Shown one piece after another: positions 33,960 to 41,929 of a stretch of 64,000 nt of DNA. Every line of letters starts with the position of its first letter. The first letter of the stretch is position 1. Made by a program: the position numbers and the translations under genes. The notes under the pieces are model-generated. The model saw nothing but the letters and a program-made list of their open reading frames with translations. It had not been told where the DNA came from and ran no database searches. This stretch comes from CAMFLJ01 sp965279255 (lineage in GTDB: Bacteria; Actinomycetota; Acidimicrobiia; Acidimicrobiales; Acidimicrobilacustridaceae): contig OZ257146.1 of assembly GCA_965279255.1 (NCBI GenBank), positions 3,844,001 through 3,908,000 of the forward strand, in the 5' to 3' direction.

Positions 33960-34313
33960 TCAGGAGGGGCGTGCCGCCACGGCAGCCACGATCTCCTGGA
34001 TGAGGTCGTGGGGGACCGGCGTGGTGAACGGGAACTTCACCGTGTCCTTTCCCGATCGCAGCGGCGCCACCTGTTCCTCGAGGTCGGGCGGGAGCGTCGG
34101 GATGTCGTGCAGGCTGAGGTGGGCCTTCCACCCGGCGACGTAGACGGGGTGGCCGTTGGCCAGCCGGAACGCGGGCATCCCGTACCGGATGGATTCGTCG
34201 GCTCCCGGTGCTGCCAGTCGGATCCGGCGCACCGCTTCGGCCACCTCGGTGGTGGCGGGCACGGGCAGCGCGGCGAGGTAGTCGTCGATGGTGAGCGGAG
34301 CGGTCTCGGTCAT
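33960..34313 (-). CDS. DUF1801-family protein
   Basis: A 117-residue protein of the DUF1801 (YdhG-like) family. It opens with TIDDYLAALPVPATTEVAEAVRRI, then IRYGMPAFRLANGHPVYVAGWKAHLSLH, and ends with KFPFTTPVPHDLIQEIV, all family hallmarks. The function is unknown; the fold is a small alpha/beta domain often seen alone. ATG 34313 fits the family start; another ATG 11 codons upstream is possible. It ends seven bases from the stop of the convergent flavoprotein gene. Confidence 0.85.
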   Translation of the reverse strand: MTETAPLTIDDYLAALPVPATTEVAEAVRRIRLAAPGADESIRYGMPAFRLANGHPVYVAGWKAHLSLHDIPTLPPDLEEQVAPLRSGKDTVKFPFTTPVPHDLIQEIVAAVAARPS

Positions 34314-34374
34314 GGTGCTTGGACTCGCCGTGAGCGCGCGACTCATCGCTGGTCGCTGAACGCCGAGGGCCGGT

Positions 34375-35466
34375 TCAGCTCGCGCTGACCGTCTCCCAGG
34401 TGGACTCGGCGGCCGAGCGGCGGATGGCGTCGGTGGCGGCCTGCACCACCACGCCGTCGGCGAAGGTGGCGGCCACCGGGTCGGCGGCCACCTCCAGGCC
34501 GAGCACCCGGTCGCGCAGCACCTCGAACACGCGGGTATAGGGGCCGAGGTCGATGCCCATCGAATGCCACATGTCGTAGGCGGTGTGCAGCAGCTCGGCC
34601 GGCGGCGGGTCGGGCGGGCCGAGCACCAGGTCGGCGGGCACGTCGAGGGCCCAGGGCCCTTCACCGGTGTCGACCCAGACCTCGTCGCCCTGCAGCCACG
34701 CCGTGCCGGCGGTGCCGGTGACCTTGGTGCTCATCAGGAACTGCCCGCCGATGGCGCACGAGCCATGCATCAGCGCGGTGGCACCGTTGGCCAGGCGGAA
34801 CTGCACGGTGTAGGTGTCGTCCGCGCTCATGGCCGGGCGGGGGGCGAGGGTCTGGAGCAGGGCGCTGACGGACTCGATCTCGCCGACGGTGGTGCGGATC
34901 TGGTCGATGACGTGGGAGCCGTGGGCTCCGAGCCAGCCGCCACCCTCGGACTCCTGCTCCCACCACGCCGGAAGCTCCGCGCGGGGGTCGACCAGCGAGG
35001 GGATCTGGAGGGCGAAGATGCCGAAACGGGGCTCGCCGATGACTCCGTCGCGAACGGCCCGGGAGAGCAGGGCCTGGCCGGTGCCGAAGCGCCATTCGGT
35101 GCCGAGGAGGTGGACCACCCCAGCGGCCTCGGCGGCGGCGAGCATCTGGCGGGCCTCGTCGACGTCGCGGGCGAAGGGCTTCTCACACAGCACGTGGCGA
35201 CCGGCGCCGACGGCTTCGATCACCAGCTCGGCGTGGGTGTGGGGAGGGGTGGCCACGGCCACCACCTCGGTGTGATCGAGGGCGAGCGCATCGGCGAGCG
35301 AGGTGCAGGCGTGGGGCACGTCGAACAGCGCAGCCCGAGCCGCGGTCTTGTCGGGGTCACGACCGACGAGCGCGGTGACATCGAGCCCCGCCGCCCGCAA
35401 CGCCCGCAGGTGCGTGAGCACCCCGAACCCGGTGCCGACCACGACCGCCCCCAGCTTCTCCGTCAT
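34375..35466 (-). CDS. Gfo/Idh/MocA-family oxidoreductase
   Basis: A 363-residue NAD(P)-dependent dehydrogenase. The N-terminal Rossmann motif is VVVGTGFGVLTHLRAL and the family signature CEKPFARDVDEAR is near residue 95. The C-terminal domain carries the usual substrate-binding sheet with GAHGSHVIDQI near 180 (the catalytic-region histidine). The substrate is probably a sugar or cyclitol, but cannot be named. ATG 35466 has AGGGGGA upstream, and a TAGCGT box on the minus strand (35498-35503) gives a leader of about 25 bases, so this gene uses a normal leader. Confidence 0.88.
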   Translation of the reverse strand: MTEKLGAVVVGTGFGVLTHLRALRAAGLDVTALVGRDPDKTAARAALFDVPHACTSLADALALDHTEVVAVATPPHTHAELVIEAVGAGRHVLCEKPFARDVDEARQMLAAAEAAGVVHLLGTEWRFGTGQALLSRAVRDGVIGEPRFGIFALQIPSLVDPRAELPAWWEQESEGGGWLGAHGSHVIDQIRTTVGEIESVSALLQTLAPRPAMSADDTYTVQFRLANGATALMHGSCAIGGQFLMSTKVTGTAGTAWLQGDEVWVDTGEGPWALDVPADLVLGPPDPPPAELLHTAYDMWHSMGIDLGPYTRVFEVLRDRVLGLEVAADPVAATFADGVVVQAATDAIRRSAAESTWETVSAS

Positions 35467-35587
35467 CGCCTGTCCCCCTCGTCCGATGGCCGCAGCGACG
35501 CTACCCGTCGGCGGTGGGTCGGGTCATGGCTTGACGAGCCTCCTCTAGTGAGCGCCAGGAGCACCTGTTAGCCCTATGACCCGGTGC

Positions 35588-37642
35588 TCATTGGGCATCT
35601 TCTACATCGAAGAGCCGACCTGCGGCCTGTGGTTTGACATGAACGCTGACCCACTCCAAAGCCCGAACGTGGGCGCTCTTCTGTAACTCAAGGACAGCGT
35701 CACTGACGCTCATTTCCAGGCTTCCAGCGCGACGGAAGGCTGGATCCGAGTCAACTAGTTCGCTGGCGCGCCGGGCGTCCATGTGCTCCACGCCTACGAG
35801 AAGCGGCCACTCGACTCGATCGCCGGATCGCTCTGCGACAGGATCCTGGAATGTGAGCTCAACAGCCGCCCCGAGATCCGCCACGATGCAGTAGCTCCCG
35901 GCACCTCCGTAGCGGAGCAGTACCGACACCTCGCGGCCCCGTAGGCATACGGAGTCCTCGACGTCAGCGGCGGCCCTCCGAGTTCGTAAGTCTGTTACGG
36001 ATCGGAGCGCCTCAAGGACATCCCATGAGTTGATCACAAGCACGGTGGGCTGGAGCCCTTCGGCGATCAGCTCATCGGCGGCTGAAACGACAGCAGCAGC
36101 GATCTCTCCCAGCGAAGTCGCTTCGGATCTGACGGACTCCCGAAGTCCTTCAAGGATCAGCGCATCCTCGCCCCGCCCTAGCCCATCACCCAGCTCGCGA
36201 CCGAGGTCAGCGGGATCTGCGTATACCCCTGGCTGTTCAACGAAGTAGTCCTTCGGGACGAGGCGATTGATGCCAAAACCGCTTGGCTCCGCACGATCAC
36301 GGCTTGTTGGGTCCCACCGGACCGTCGAGCCCAGGTGCCGCAGGTAGCGAGGCCCGTTCCAAGCTGCGACCACACTGGTCCGGAAGAGATCGATCTTCTG
36401 CACCAGCAGCGGAAGGGCGGCGAGCTCGCGGTCCTCAGCGTGCTGCATCTCCGAAACCATCTCTCCCAATCGCACGAGGACGCGAGTGACGCGCTCATCC
36501 GAGTGCGGCTCCGCGCCGAGCGCCAAAGGCGCCTCTCGTAGCTGCTCGATCTGCTGGCTTAACAGCTCAATTCGATACCTCCAGTCTTGGGAGACCGGCA
36601 GCGTTGCCGTTGGAGGACTTGCCCGCCCATCGAGGAGTGCGCCGGCGAAAGTCTCGCTCAGCCACGAATCGAACGTAAGCGCCCCGGCGCGCCGGTTCTC
36701 CCACAGGCCAGTTTCCCACCAGGTCCAGCGCAGAAGGTCTGGGACATAGCGCTCCAGGGCAGCTACGTAGCCCTTCCACGTGATGGCTGGAGCCGCATCC
36801 GTCAGAGCTTCGAGCAGCCGGCGACCTTCGGATTCCTCGGTCTTGTGGTGCTTGACCCGGAAACGCACCCATGACTCGATGCCAAGCGTTGCGGCGCTCT
36901 TGATCGCCAGGAGGCTTGGCATCGTCCCGTGATCCATCCCTCTCCGCCTGCCGGCAACTTCGTCCTCTTCGATGGCGTGGCTGAGAATTTCAGACAGGGC
37001 CTGTGCGGAAGCTCGGAGGTCTTCCGCGGAGGAGTTGTCTACGGAGATCTTCATCAGCTGAGTGATCTCGCTAAGGAGGCGATGCGCATAGGGAAGTACT
37101 TCGGCCTGGCCGGCGCTGCTGCGCGCGAGCTCTTGGCCGACCCAGAAGTCACCGAAGTTCTCGAGCGTCAGCAGGAGACTTCCTCGGAGTCTCGGCCATG
37201 AATCGCGTGTGGTCCGTGACTTACCCTCGACCCAGGCAATGGTGAAGTACTGCAGGAAAGCCCCGAAAGCCGGTAACTCGCGCATCTCGAGGGCCAACTT
37301 GACCAGGCCAAGTATGAAGCCCAGCGTCTCTTGTGTGGCGTCGCTGCCGGGTTCAGATGAGGCGTTGGCGAGAAAGGTCCTGACGTCGTCTTCGATCCAG
37401 GACATCTCCCGGCCGTAGTAGCTGAAAACGCCTGGCCCTTCAGCAGAGCGGGTGACGGTCTGGAAATGCCGGAACTCCTCAAGCACGGTGCGGACCAGGC
37501 TGGCGTACAGCTCAAGTCCGTCTTTCAGGTCCGCCACGTTGTCCTGGCGGATGGAGCGGACCACGCTGTCCCGTAAGACTGCGAGCTCGGCCGCGAACCT
37601 GGCCCCGGCGTCACTCCCCACCGGTCTCGATCCTAAGTACAC
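35588..37642 (-). CDS. Large soluble protein of unknown function (accessory cassette)
   Basis: A 684-residue protein that I do not recognise. No signal peptide, membrane helix, P-loop, or metal motif is visible. The N-terminal 270 residues are helical and aromatic-rich (HFQTVTRSAEGPGVFSYYGR, FGAFLQYFTIAWVEGKS), and the C-terminal 200 residues have a mixed alpha/beta pattern with NSWDVLEALRSV and VSVLLRYGGAGSYCIVADLG. Codon use is less GC-biased than in neighbours, which suggests transfer. The GTG at 37642 overlaps the upstream membrane gene by 32 bp; a GTG at 37621 is an alternative with AGGA upstream. Co-translation with the membrane gene makes a joint role likely. Confidence 0.75.
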   Translation of the reverse strand: MYLGSRPVGSDAGARFAAELAVLRDSVVRSIRQDNVADLKDGLELYASLVRTVLEEFRHFQTVTRSAEGPGVFSYYGREMSWIEDDVRTFLANASSEPGSDATQETLGFILGLVKLALEMRELPAFGAFLQYFTIAWVEGKSRTTRDSWPRLRGSLLLTLENFGDFWVGQELARSSAGQAEVLPYAHRLLSEITQLMKISVDNSSAEDLRASAQALSEILSHAIEEDEVAGRRRGMDHGTMPSLLAIKSAATLGIESWVRFRVKHHKTEESEGRRLLEALTDAAPAITWKGYVAALERYVPDLLRWTWWETGLWENRRAGALTFDSWLSETFAGALLDGRASPPTATLPVSQDWRYRIELLSQQIEQLREAPLALGAEPHSDERVTRVLVRLGEMVSEMQHAEDRELAALPLLVQKIDLFRTSVVAAWNGPRYLRHLGSTVRWDPTSRDRAEPSGFGINRLVPKDYFVEQPGVYADPADLGRELGDGLGRGEDALILEGLRESVRSEATSLGEIAAAVVSAADELIAEGLQPTVLVINSWDVLEALRSVTDLRTRRAAADVEDSVCLRGREVSVLLRYGGAGSYCIVADLGAAVELTFQDPVAERSGDRVEWPLLVGVEHMDARRASELVDSDPAFRRAGSLEMSVSDAVLELQKSAHVRALEWVSVHVKPQAAGRLFDVEDAQ

Positions 37643-38624
37643 GAGCGAGCGGAAGACGTGGGTTGGCAGTTAGGCCGAATGATTCCCTACGGAGGGCGAG
37701 GACTGTGTCGCCGCGGGTCACGGGGTCGCCACAAAATCGAAGAAGCTGAAATCGCGGTGCGCCCCCGTCGTCAATTGTGCGGGCAGGACCGCGGAGGTCT
37801 ACACCTGCAGCAGCGCCATCACCCGCGGCCGGCAGCTCCTCGACCAGCGAGCGAAGTCCGAATAGATCAATGTCGGTGATCCTGCCGGAGACGGGCGCCG
37901 TCACCGACCACCACTGAGCATCATCTGGGGCCGGGTCGCGGTAGCCACGTTTCCCCCCGATTGGCGCCAGTCCCTCCAGGAGCAATGCGTTCGCGCGCTG
38001 AATCTGCCATAGGTCTCGCATACTGAGGCGAAGCTTCTCCTGGAGCAGATCACCGGACTTGCGCCGGAGACGTGCCCGGTCCATGTGAAGGTCGAGGGCG
38101 ATGAAGTAGGACCGAAGCAGCACTACGACCGTAGGGACAGTAATAAGGAGAATCGCGGCGATGACCGCTTGGTCGCTGTGTAGCCAAGCAGCAAAGACAG
38201 CGGCGGCAATCAGGCCAACGGCGCTGAGCTCCATCGCAGCTCGGGCGTTGGTCTCTCGAGCAAGGACCTCACTAGACCGGAGGGCCGTGACCCCCTCGTC
38301 GCGGGATAGCTGGATCAGCAAGAGAAGAAGCGGAAACCCGAGCGTGACGAGCCCTGCCTGCACTTGCCAGAGAGTTGCGAGGGTGTCGCTTGCGCTGGTG
38401 GGGGCGAGCGAGGACCAGACGTCGACGTCTAGCGGTCTGAGCACAACGATGACGAGAAGAAGCACTGCGTACGCGCCACAGATCCACCAGAAGCGCCTCC
38501 AGCCCACTGCATTGGCGGCTCTCTGCGCCGAGGTCCGCCATGTGGTCACCTCCGGGGTCGCTGCGTCGAGCTCGCGACCAGCGCTGACCATGACCCAGCC
38601 ACCCCGTCGCCCGCGCTCCGCCAT
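37611..38624 (-). CDS. Four-helix membrane protein with C-terminal soluble domain, unknown function
   Basis: A 337-residue protein. Membrane segments are visible at WWICGAYAVLLLVIVVL, LVTLGFPLLLLLIQL, AVGLIAAAVFAAWLH and AVIAAILLITVPTVVVLL. A cytosolic C-terminal half follows, containing VSGRITDIDLFGLRSLVEEL and FCGDPVTRGDTVLALRRES, which recall the hairpin domain at the end of DUF2254-like membrane proteins (weak similarity by eye). It is the first gene of a two-gene unit with the 684-residue protein. Base composition is clearly lower in GC than the rest of the window. Sensor, channel or defence roles are all possible and none is shown. Confidence 0.75.
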   Translation of the reverse strand: MAERGRRGGWVMVSAGRELDAATPEVTTWRTSAQRAANAVGWRRFWWICGAYAVLLLVIVVLRPLDVDVWSSLAPTSASDTLATLWQVQAGLVTLGFPLLLLLIQLSRDEGVTALRSSEVLARETNARAAMELSAVGLIAAAVFAAWLHSDQAVIAAILLITVPTVVVLLRSYFIALDLHMDRARLRRKSGDLLQEKLRLSMRDLWQIQRANALLLEGLAPIGGKRGYRDPAPDDAQWWSVTAPVSGRITDIDLFGLRSLVEELPAAGDGAAAGVDLRGPARTIDDGGAPRFQLLRFCGDPVTRGDTVLALRRESFGLTANPRLPLARVLRIETGGE

Positions 38625-39090
38625 GAGACCGTTCTAGTCGTCGATCGAGTAGCTACTCAGGACCCCGTCTAGGTGTCGCAGCACTACCGATGGCTCCCCG
38701 TTATCGGTCGCGACCCAGGAGACCCAAGAGCTGGGAAGCGCGCGGAGCGGTCGGGCATCTGGTCGCCACTTGAGCGGTCAATGTTCGTTCTGGACAGTGG
38801 CGTGGGGGACGCCGGCCCTTCCGGCGAGCTCTGTGAGGCTCAGGTCCCGCTCGGGTGTTTCCGTGAACAACGGCCAGAAGACTGCTGCTGCGAGCGCAAG
38901 TCTGGGAGGAGAGGTGGCGGTACTGACTTGTCCTCGAGGTGGGATGACGTAACCCACTACGCAAGTGGACCGGACCGGCGCCAACTCAGTGACACCCGAT
39001 CAGCCGAGTCAGAGGCACAACCCTTCAGCTGCTTGTGTGCTCGAAAGGACGGACGGGGCGAGACGACCACATCGCGTCCCGAAAACGAAC
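38625..39090. other. Non-coding or decayed stretch between accessory cassette and tRNA cluster
   Basis: About 465 bp with mixed composition and no convincing complete gene. Short open frames on both strands have no codon bias. The one recognisable item is an HTH gene fragment on the minus strand (38778-38984). No direct repeat of the tRNA-Phe 3' end was found here by eye. Confidence 0.5.
38778..38984 (-). pseudogene. Remnant of a winged-helix regulator gene
   Basis: The last 35 codons read PLFTETPERDLSLTELAGRAG then VPHATVQ, the start of a winged-helix domain found in small regulators that precede nucleotidyltransferase domains (pattern: L.ELARRAGVs.gTVqrEv). The frame then ends at a stop after NEH, before the wing and the rest of the protein. 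Residues before VFWPLF do not look native. It is best read as a decayed gene piece; chance resemblance cannot be excluded. Confidence 0.4.
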
Positions 39091-39115
39091 GGAACCCCTG
39101 CAGGGCAGGGGTTCC
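39091..39115 (-). terminator. Intrinsic terminator of the tRNA cluster
   Basis: GGAACCCCTGC (39091-39101) pairs perfectly with GCAGGGGTTCC (39105-39115) around a 3-nt loop. On the minus strand it follows tRNA-Phe by five bases and is succeeded by a T-rich GTTCGTTTTC, as expected for termination of the minus-strand tRNA transcript. Confidence 0.85.
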
Positions 39116-39120
39116 GCAAG

Positions 39121-39193
39121 TGGTCGGGACCGGCGTCGATCCGGTGACCTATCGCTTTTCAGGCGATCGCTCTGCCGACTGAGCTACCCGACC
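39121..39193 (-). tRNA. tRNA-Phe (GAA)
   Basis: A 73-nt cloverleaf on the minus strand with acceptor GGTCGGG/CCCGACC, discriminator A, anticodon loop CTGAAAA (anticodon GAA) closed by CGATCGC/GCGATAG-type pairing, and a TTCGA-equivalent T-loop (GGATCGACGCC). The CCA end is not encoded. It is the last of three tRNAs in one minus-strand transcript. Confidence 0.93.
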
Positions 39194-39257
39194 CTGGGCG
39201 CCCTCCGCCGAAGCGATAGGGCTACGCCACCTACGACACGAGATCGATGAGCGGCGA

Positions 39258-39335
39258 TGGCGGTCCCGACGGGATTTGAACCCGCGACCTCCGGCTTGAC
39301 AGGCCGGCGTGCACTCCAAACTGCACCACGGGACC
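39258..39335 (-). tRNA. tRNA-Asp (GTC)
   Basis: Minus-strand cloverleaf with acceptor GGTCCCG/CGGGACC, discriminator G, and encoded CCA (39258-39260). The anticodon stem is CCGGC/GCCGG with loop CTGTCAA (anticodon GTC). The T-arm is GCGGGTTCAAATCCCGT. It is the middle tRNA of the cluster, 64 bp from tRNA-Phe. Confidence 0.94.
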
Positions 39336-39373
39336 ACTGTTGCCTTGCCCTCCTTGCGGAGAGCCAGGTGTTG

Positions 39374-39446
39374 CACCCCCAACGGGATTCGAACCCGTGT
39401 TACCTGCGTGAAAGGCAGGCGTCCTAGGCCACTGGACGATGGGGGC
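39374..39446 (-). tRNA. tRNA-Glu (TTC)
   Basis: A 73-nt minus-strand cloverleaf with acceptor GCCCCCA/TGGGGGT (first pair G-U), discriminator G, anticodon stem CCTGC/GCAGG and loop CTTTCAC (anticodon TTC). The T-arm is ACGGGTTCGAATCCCGT. CCA is not encoded. It is the promoter-proximal tRNA of the cluster. Confidence 0.94.
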
Positions 39447-39521
39447 TCTTGCCCGTGAGGGCTTGGTCACCATAGCAGGACCCCCCAGGCCCGCCGCCAA
39501 TGCAGGGGCCGCATCGCCGTC

Positions 39522-39527
39522 TACGGT
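39522..39527 (+). promoter_or_regulatory. -10 element TACGGT upstream of the zincin gene
   Basis: TACGGT lies seven bases before an in-frame ATC (39535), the spacing used here for leaderless genes. No ATG, GTG or TTG is in frame at that point. Confidence 0.5.
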
Positions 39528-39534
39528 TGCCGCC

Positions 39535-41091
39535 ATCTCGTTCCCTGATCCCCCCGGCACCCCGGTCATCCCCGACCCCCCTCGTGGCCTCGAGCCCGAC
39601 GGGTCCGCGCCCACGCCGCCCGCCGGTGTGCCGGTCCGCGACCGCCTGATCGGGGCGGGCGTGCTGCTCGCCCTCTTCGCCATCCTCGCCGGCACCGTCG
39701 CCTGGCGGGTGTCCCGCGACGACAGCACCTCGGTGACAGCGTTCGCCGACCCGACCGAGCAACCCGGCGCGTCGAACACGTCCCCCTCTACGTCCACCCC
39801 GCCCGACCAGTGGCCGGCCGAGGTGCTGCCCCTCGTCGAGTTCGTCGAGCAGCAGCGGGGCGCCCCGTTCGACCATCCGGTGCCGATCACCTACCTCACG
39901 CCCGAGCAGTACCAGGCGGAGGCCCAGGCCGAGGCGACAACCGACGACACCACCGCTGAGGACGCCGCGCTCCAGGACGCGAGCGAGGGCCAGCTCCGCG
40001 CCCTCGGCCTGCTCGACGCCAGCACCGACCTCGACGAGGCGTTCGGCCAGCTCTACGGCGGCGGCACCCTCGCCTACTACGACAGCGAGGCGGACGAGGT
40101 GAAGGTGCTCGGCACCGACCTCGACGTCGCCCACAAGGTCACCCTCGTGCACGAGCTCACCCACGCCTGGCAGGACCAGCAGGGCTACCTCGACAAGCTC
40201 GACGACCTCGACGACGGCGAGGCCTTCTCGTTGCAGTCGCTCGCCGAGGGCGACGCCACCCGGGTCGAGAACGCCTACCTCGACACGCTCTCCAACTCCG
40301 AGCTCGACGCCTACGACCGCCAGACCGCCCAACAGGGCGAGGACGTCGACCTCGGCGACGTGCCCGACGTGCTCGTGTCCTCGTTCGGCAGCCTGTACGC
40401 CGTCGGCGGGCCCTTCGTCGACATCCTCGACCAGCAGGGTGGCAACGCCAAGGTCAACGCCGCCCTGGCCGACCCGCCCGACTCAGAGGCCGACCTGCTC
40501 GACATCGGTCGCTACCTCGACGGCGTCTCTGTGATCGAGGTCGCCGAGCCGACCGTGCCCGCCGGCGCCGAGCGCCTCGACGGCGGCCAGTTCGGTGCCG
40601 TGTCGTGGCTGCTCACCCTCTCCGAGCGGGTCGACCCGCGTGAGGCGCTGAAGCTCTCCGACGCCTGGGGTGGCGACCAGAGCGTGACCTACCGGCAGGG
40701 CGACCGGGTCTGCACCGCCGTCGCCTACCAGGGCCTCACCCCGGCCGACACCGCCACCGCGGTCACCACCATCGGCCAGTGGGCGGCCGCCATGCCCGGC
40801 TTCGACGCCTCGGTCGAGCGGGTCGACGACGCCGCCGTGCTGCGCAGCTGCGAGCCCGCCGACGGGGCCGTCTCGCCCGTCGGCAACGGCCAGGTCGTCG
40901 TGGGCTACGTGGCCCTGCGCCTCGAGGCCGTCGCCGAGGTGCTCAGCCAGGGCGCCCCGATCGACAAGGCCATCTGCTTCGGCGACGCGCTGATCAGCCA
41001 GCTCACCCCCGAGCAGATCGTGTCCGGAGCGGTGAACGACCCGGACGAGGCGGAGAAGCTCGGCCAGGCCGCCGGCCTCGCCTGTCGCTGA
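39535..41091 (+). CDS. Membrane-anchored zincin-type metalloprotease-like protein
   Basis: About 518 residues. A proline-rich cytosolic N-terminus (PPGTPVIPDPPRGLEPDGS) precedes one membrane helix (LIGAGVLLALFAILAGTVAW), then an external domain with VTLVHELTHAWQDQQG, an HExxH zinc site, near residue 205, and a glutamate-containing SLAEGDATRVEN about 30 residues later, like DUF4157/Peptidase-type zincins. The substrate is unknown. The start is uncertain. The promoter points to ATC 39535; the first conventional start after it is GTG 39628 (VPVRDRLIGAG), and a TTG at 39463 lies before the promoter. Codon bias is already coding between 39535 and 39628. Confidence 0.75.
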   Translation: MSFPDPPGTPVIPDPPRGLEPDGSAPTPPAGVPVRDRLIGAGVLLALFAILAGTVAWRVSRDDSTSVTAFADPTEQPGASNTSPSTSTPPDQWPAEVLPLVEFVEQQRGAPFDHPVPITYLTPEQYQAEAQAEATTDDTTAEDAALQDASEGQLRALGLLDASTDLDEAFGQLYGGGTLAYYDSEADEVKVLGTDLDVAHKVTLVHELTHAWQDQQGYLDKLDDLDDGEAFSLQSLAEGDATRVENAYLDTLSNSELDAYDRQTAQQGEDVDLGDVPDVLVSSFGSLYAVGGPFVDILDQQGGNAKVNAALADPPDSEADLLDIGRYLDGVSVIEVAEPTVPAGAERLDGGQFGAVSWLLTLSERVDPREALKLSDAWGGDQSVTYRQGDRVCTAVAYQGLTPADTATAVTTIGQWAAAMPGFDASVERVDDAAVLRSCEPADGAVSPVGNGQVVVGYVALRLEAVAEVLSQGAPIDKAICFGDALISQLTPEQIVSGAVNDPDEAEKLGQAAGLACR

Positions 41092-41103
41092 CCCCGCCGT
41101 TCG

Positions 41104-41586
41104 CTACTCCAGGGTCGAGGCGAGGGCGTTGACGGCCGCGTCGACCACACCGCCGAGGAACTCGTAGACCGCCCACGTCGGGATCATGGGGTCGTCGGGC
41201 TCGAGGTCGGGGTAGTCGTCCTCGATGACGTCGAGCACCGTGCCGAGCACGAGGCGCACGGCGTTCAGCCCCACCATCCACTGCTCGAGGGTCTCGCGGT
41301 CGAGCTCGCTCTGACTGGTCGAGGCGGCCACGGCGGCCAGGATCTCGCGCCGTGACGACAGCAGGTCGTCGTGCACCATCTCCTGGTACTCGCGGTCGAC
41401 GTCGGCGTCGGTGGCGTGCGCCGTGGGGAACAGTCGGCGCAGCGCCGGGTTGGCGGCGCCGTCGTCGAGCACCGAGCCGAGGTCCTCGCAGACCGCCTGG
41501 ATGACCTCGCGCTCGTCCTTGCCGAGGTTCACCACGAAGCGGTCCGGGCCCTTGGGCGCGAAGGTGCGGCGGAACGGGAAGACCAC
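41104..41586 (-). CDS. DUF2017-family protein (ClpS-associated)
   Basis: A 160-residue protein matching the actinobacterial DUF2017 family: FVVNLGKDEREVIQAVCEDL near the N-terminus, RRLFPTAHATDADVDREYQE in the middle, and WMVGLNAVRLVLGT and EFLGGVVDAAV at the end. The function is unknown. It follows clpS by one base on the same strand, the usual arrangement, which suggests a role beside the ClpCP adaptor. All helical; no catalytic motif seen. Confidence 0.88.
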   Translation of the reverse strand: MVFPFRRTFAPKGPDRFVVNLGKDEREVIQAVCEDLGSVLDDGAANPALRRLFPTAHATDADVDREYQEMVHDDLLSSRREILAAVAASTSQSELDRETLEQWMVGLNAVRLVLGTVLDVIEDDYPDLEPDDPMIPTWAVYEFLGGVVDAAVNALASTLE

Positions 41587-41587
41587 G

Positions 41588-41929
41588 TCAGTCCTGCTGC
41601 ATCGTGGCCCACAGGCCGTGCTCGTGGAGGCGGAACACGTCGAGCTCCGCCTTCTCCTTGGTGCCGCTGGACACCACCGACCGGCCGTTCTCGTGCACCT
41701 CGAGCATCAGCTTCTGGGCCTTCTCGAGGCTGTACCCGAACAGCTTCTGGAGCACGAAGGTCACGTAGCTCATGAGGTTGATGGGGTCGTTCCAGACGAT
41801 GACCACCCACGGAGCGTCGGGTTCGAGCGTCGTGTCGATGCCCGGCTCCTCGACCTCGGCCTCGGAGGGCGCGGCACCACCGGCGAGCACCGCACGGGTG
41901 AGGCCGGATCGCACGAAGGGCTGCATCAC
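41588..41929 (-). CDS. clpS: ATP-dependent Clp protease adaptor ClpS
   Basis: A 113-residue adaptor that delivers N-end-rule substrates to the Clp ATPase. The conserved core is WVVIVWNDPINLMSYVTFVL (the N-degron pocket with ND and the following helix), LFGYSLEKAQKLMLEVHENG, and SSGTKEKAELDVFRLHEHGL, which together match ClpS. The N-terminal 35 residues are variable, as usual. GTG 41929 overlaps the ctaA stop by four bases; ATG 41926 is the alternative. Grouping with ctaA is probably only operonic convenience; the real partner is DUF2017 downstream. Confidence 0.93.
   Translation of the reverse strand: MMQPFVRSGLTRAVLAGGAAPSEAEVEEPGIDTTLEPDAPWVVIVWNDPINLMSYVTFVLQKLFGYSLEKAQKLMLEVHENGRSVVSSGTKEKAELDVFRLHEHGLWATMQQD

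Noticed and set aside
38673..39182. A 169-codon plus-strand frame
   Set aside because: It lacks codon bias, contains no recognisable motif, and runs through the tRNA terminator into tRNA-Phe.
35500..39200. Integrated element with attachment-site duplication at tRNA-Phe
   Set aside because: I could not find a second copy of the tRNA-Phe 3' end near 35.5 kb and there is no integrase gene; only composition and position suggest transfer.
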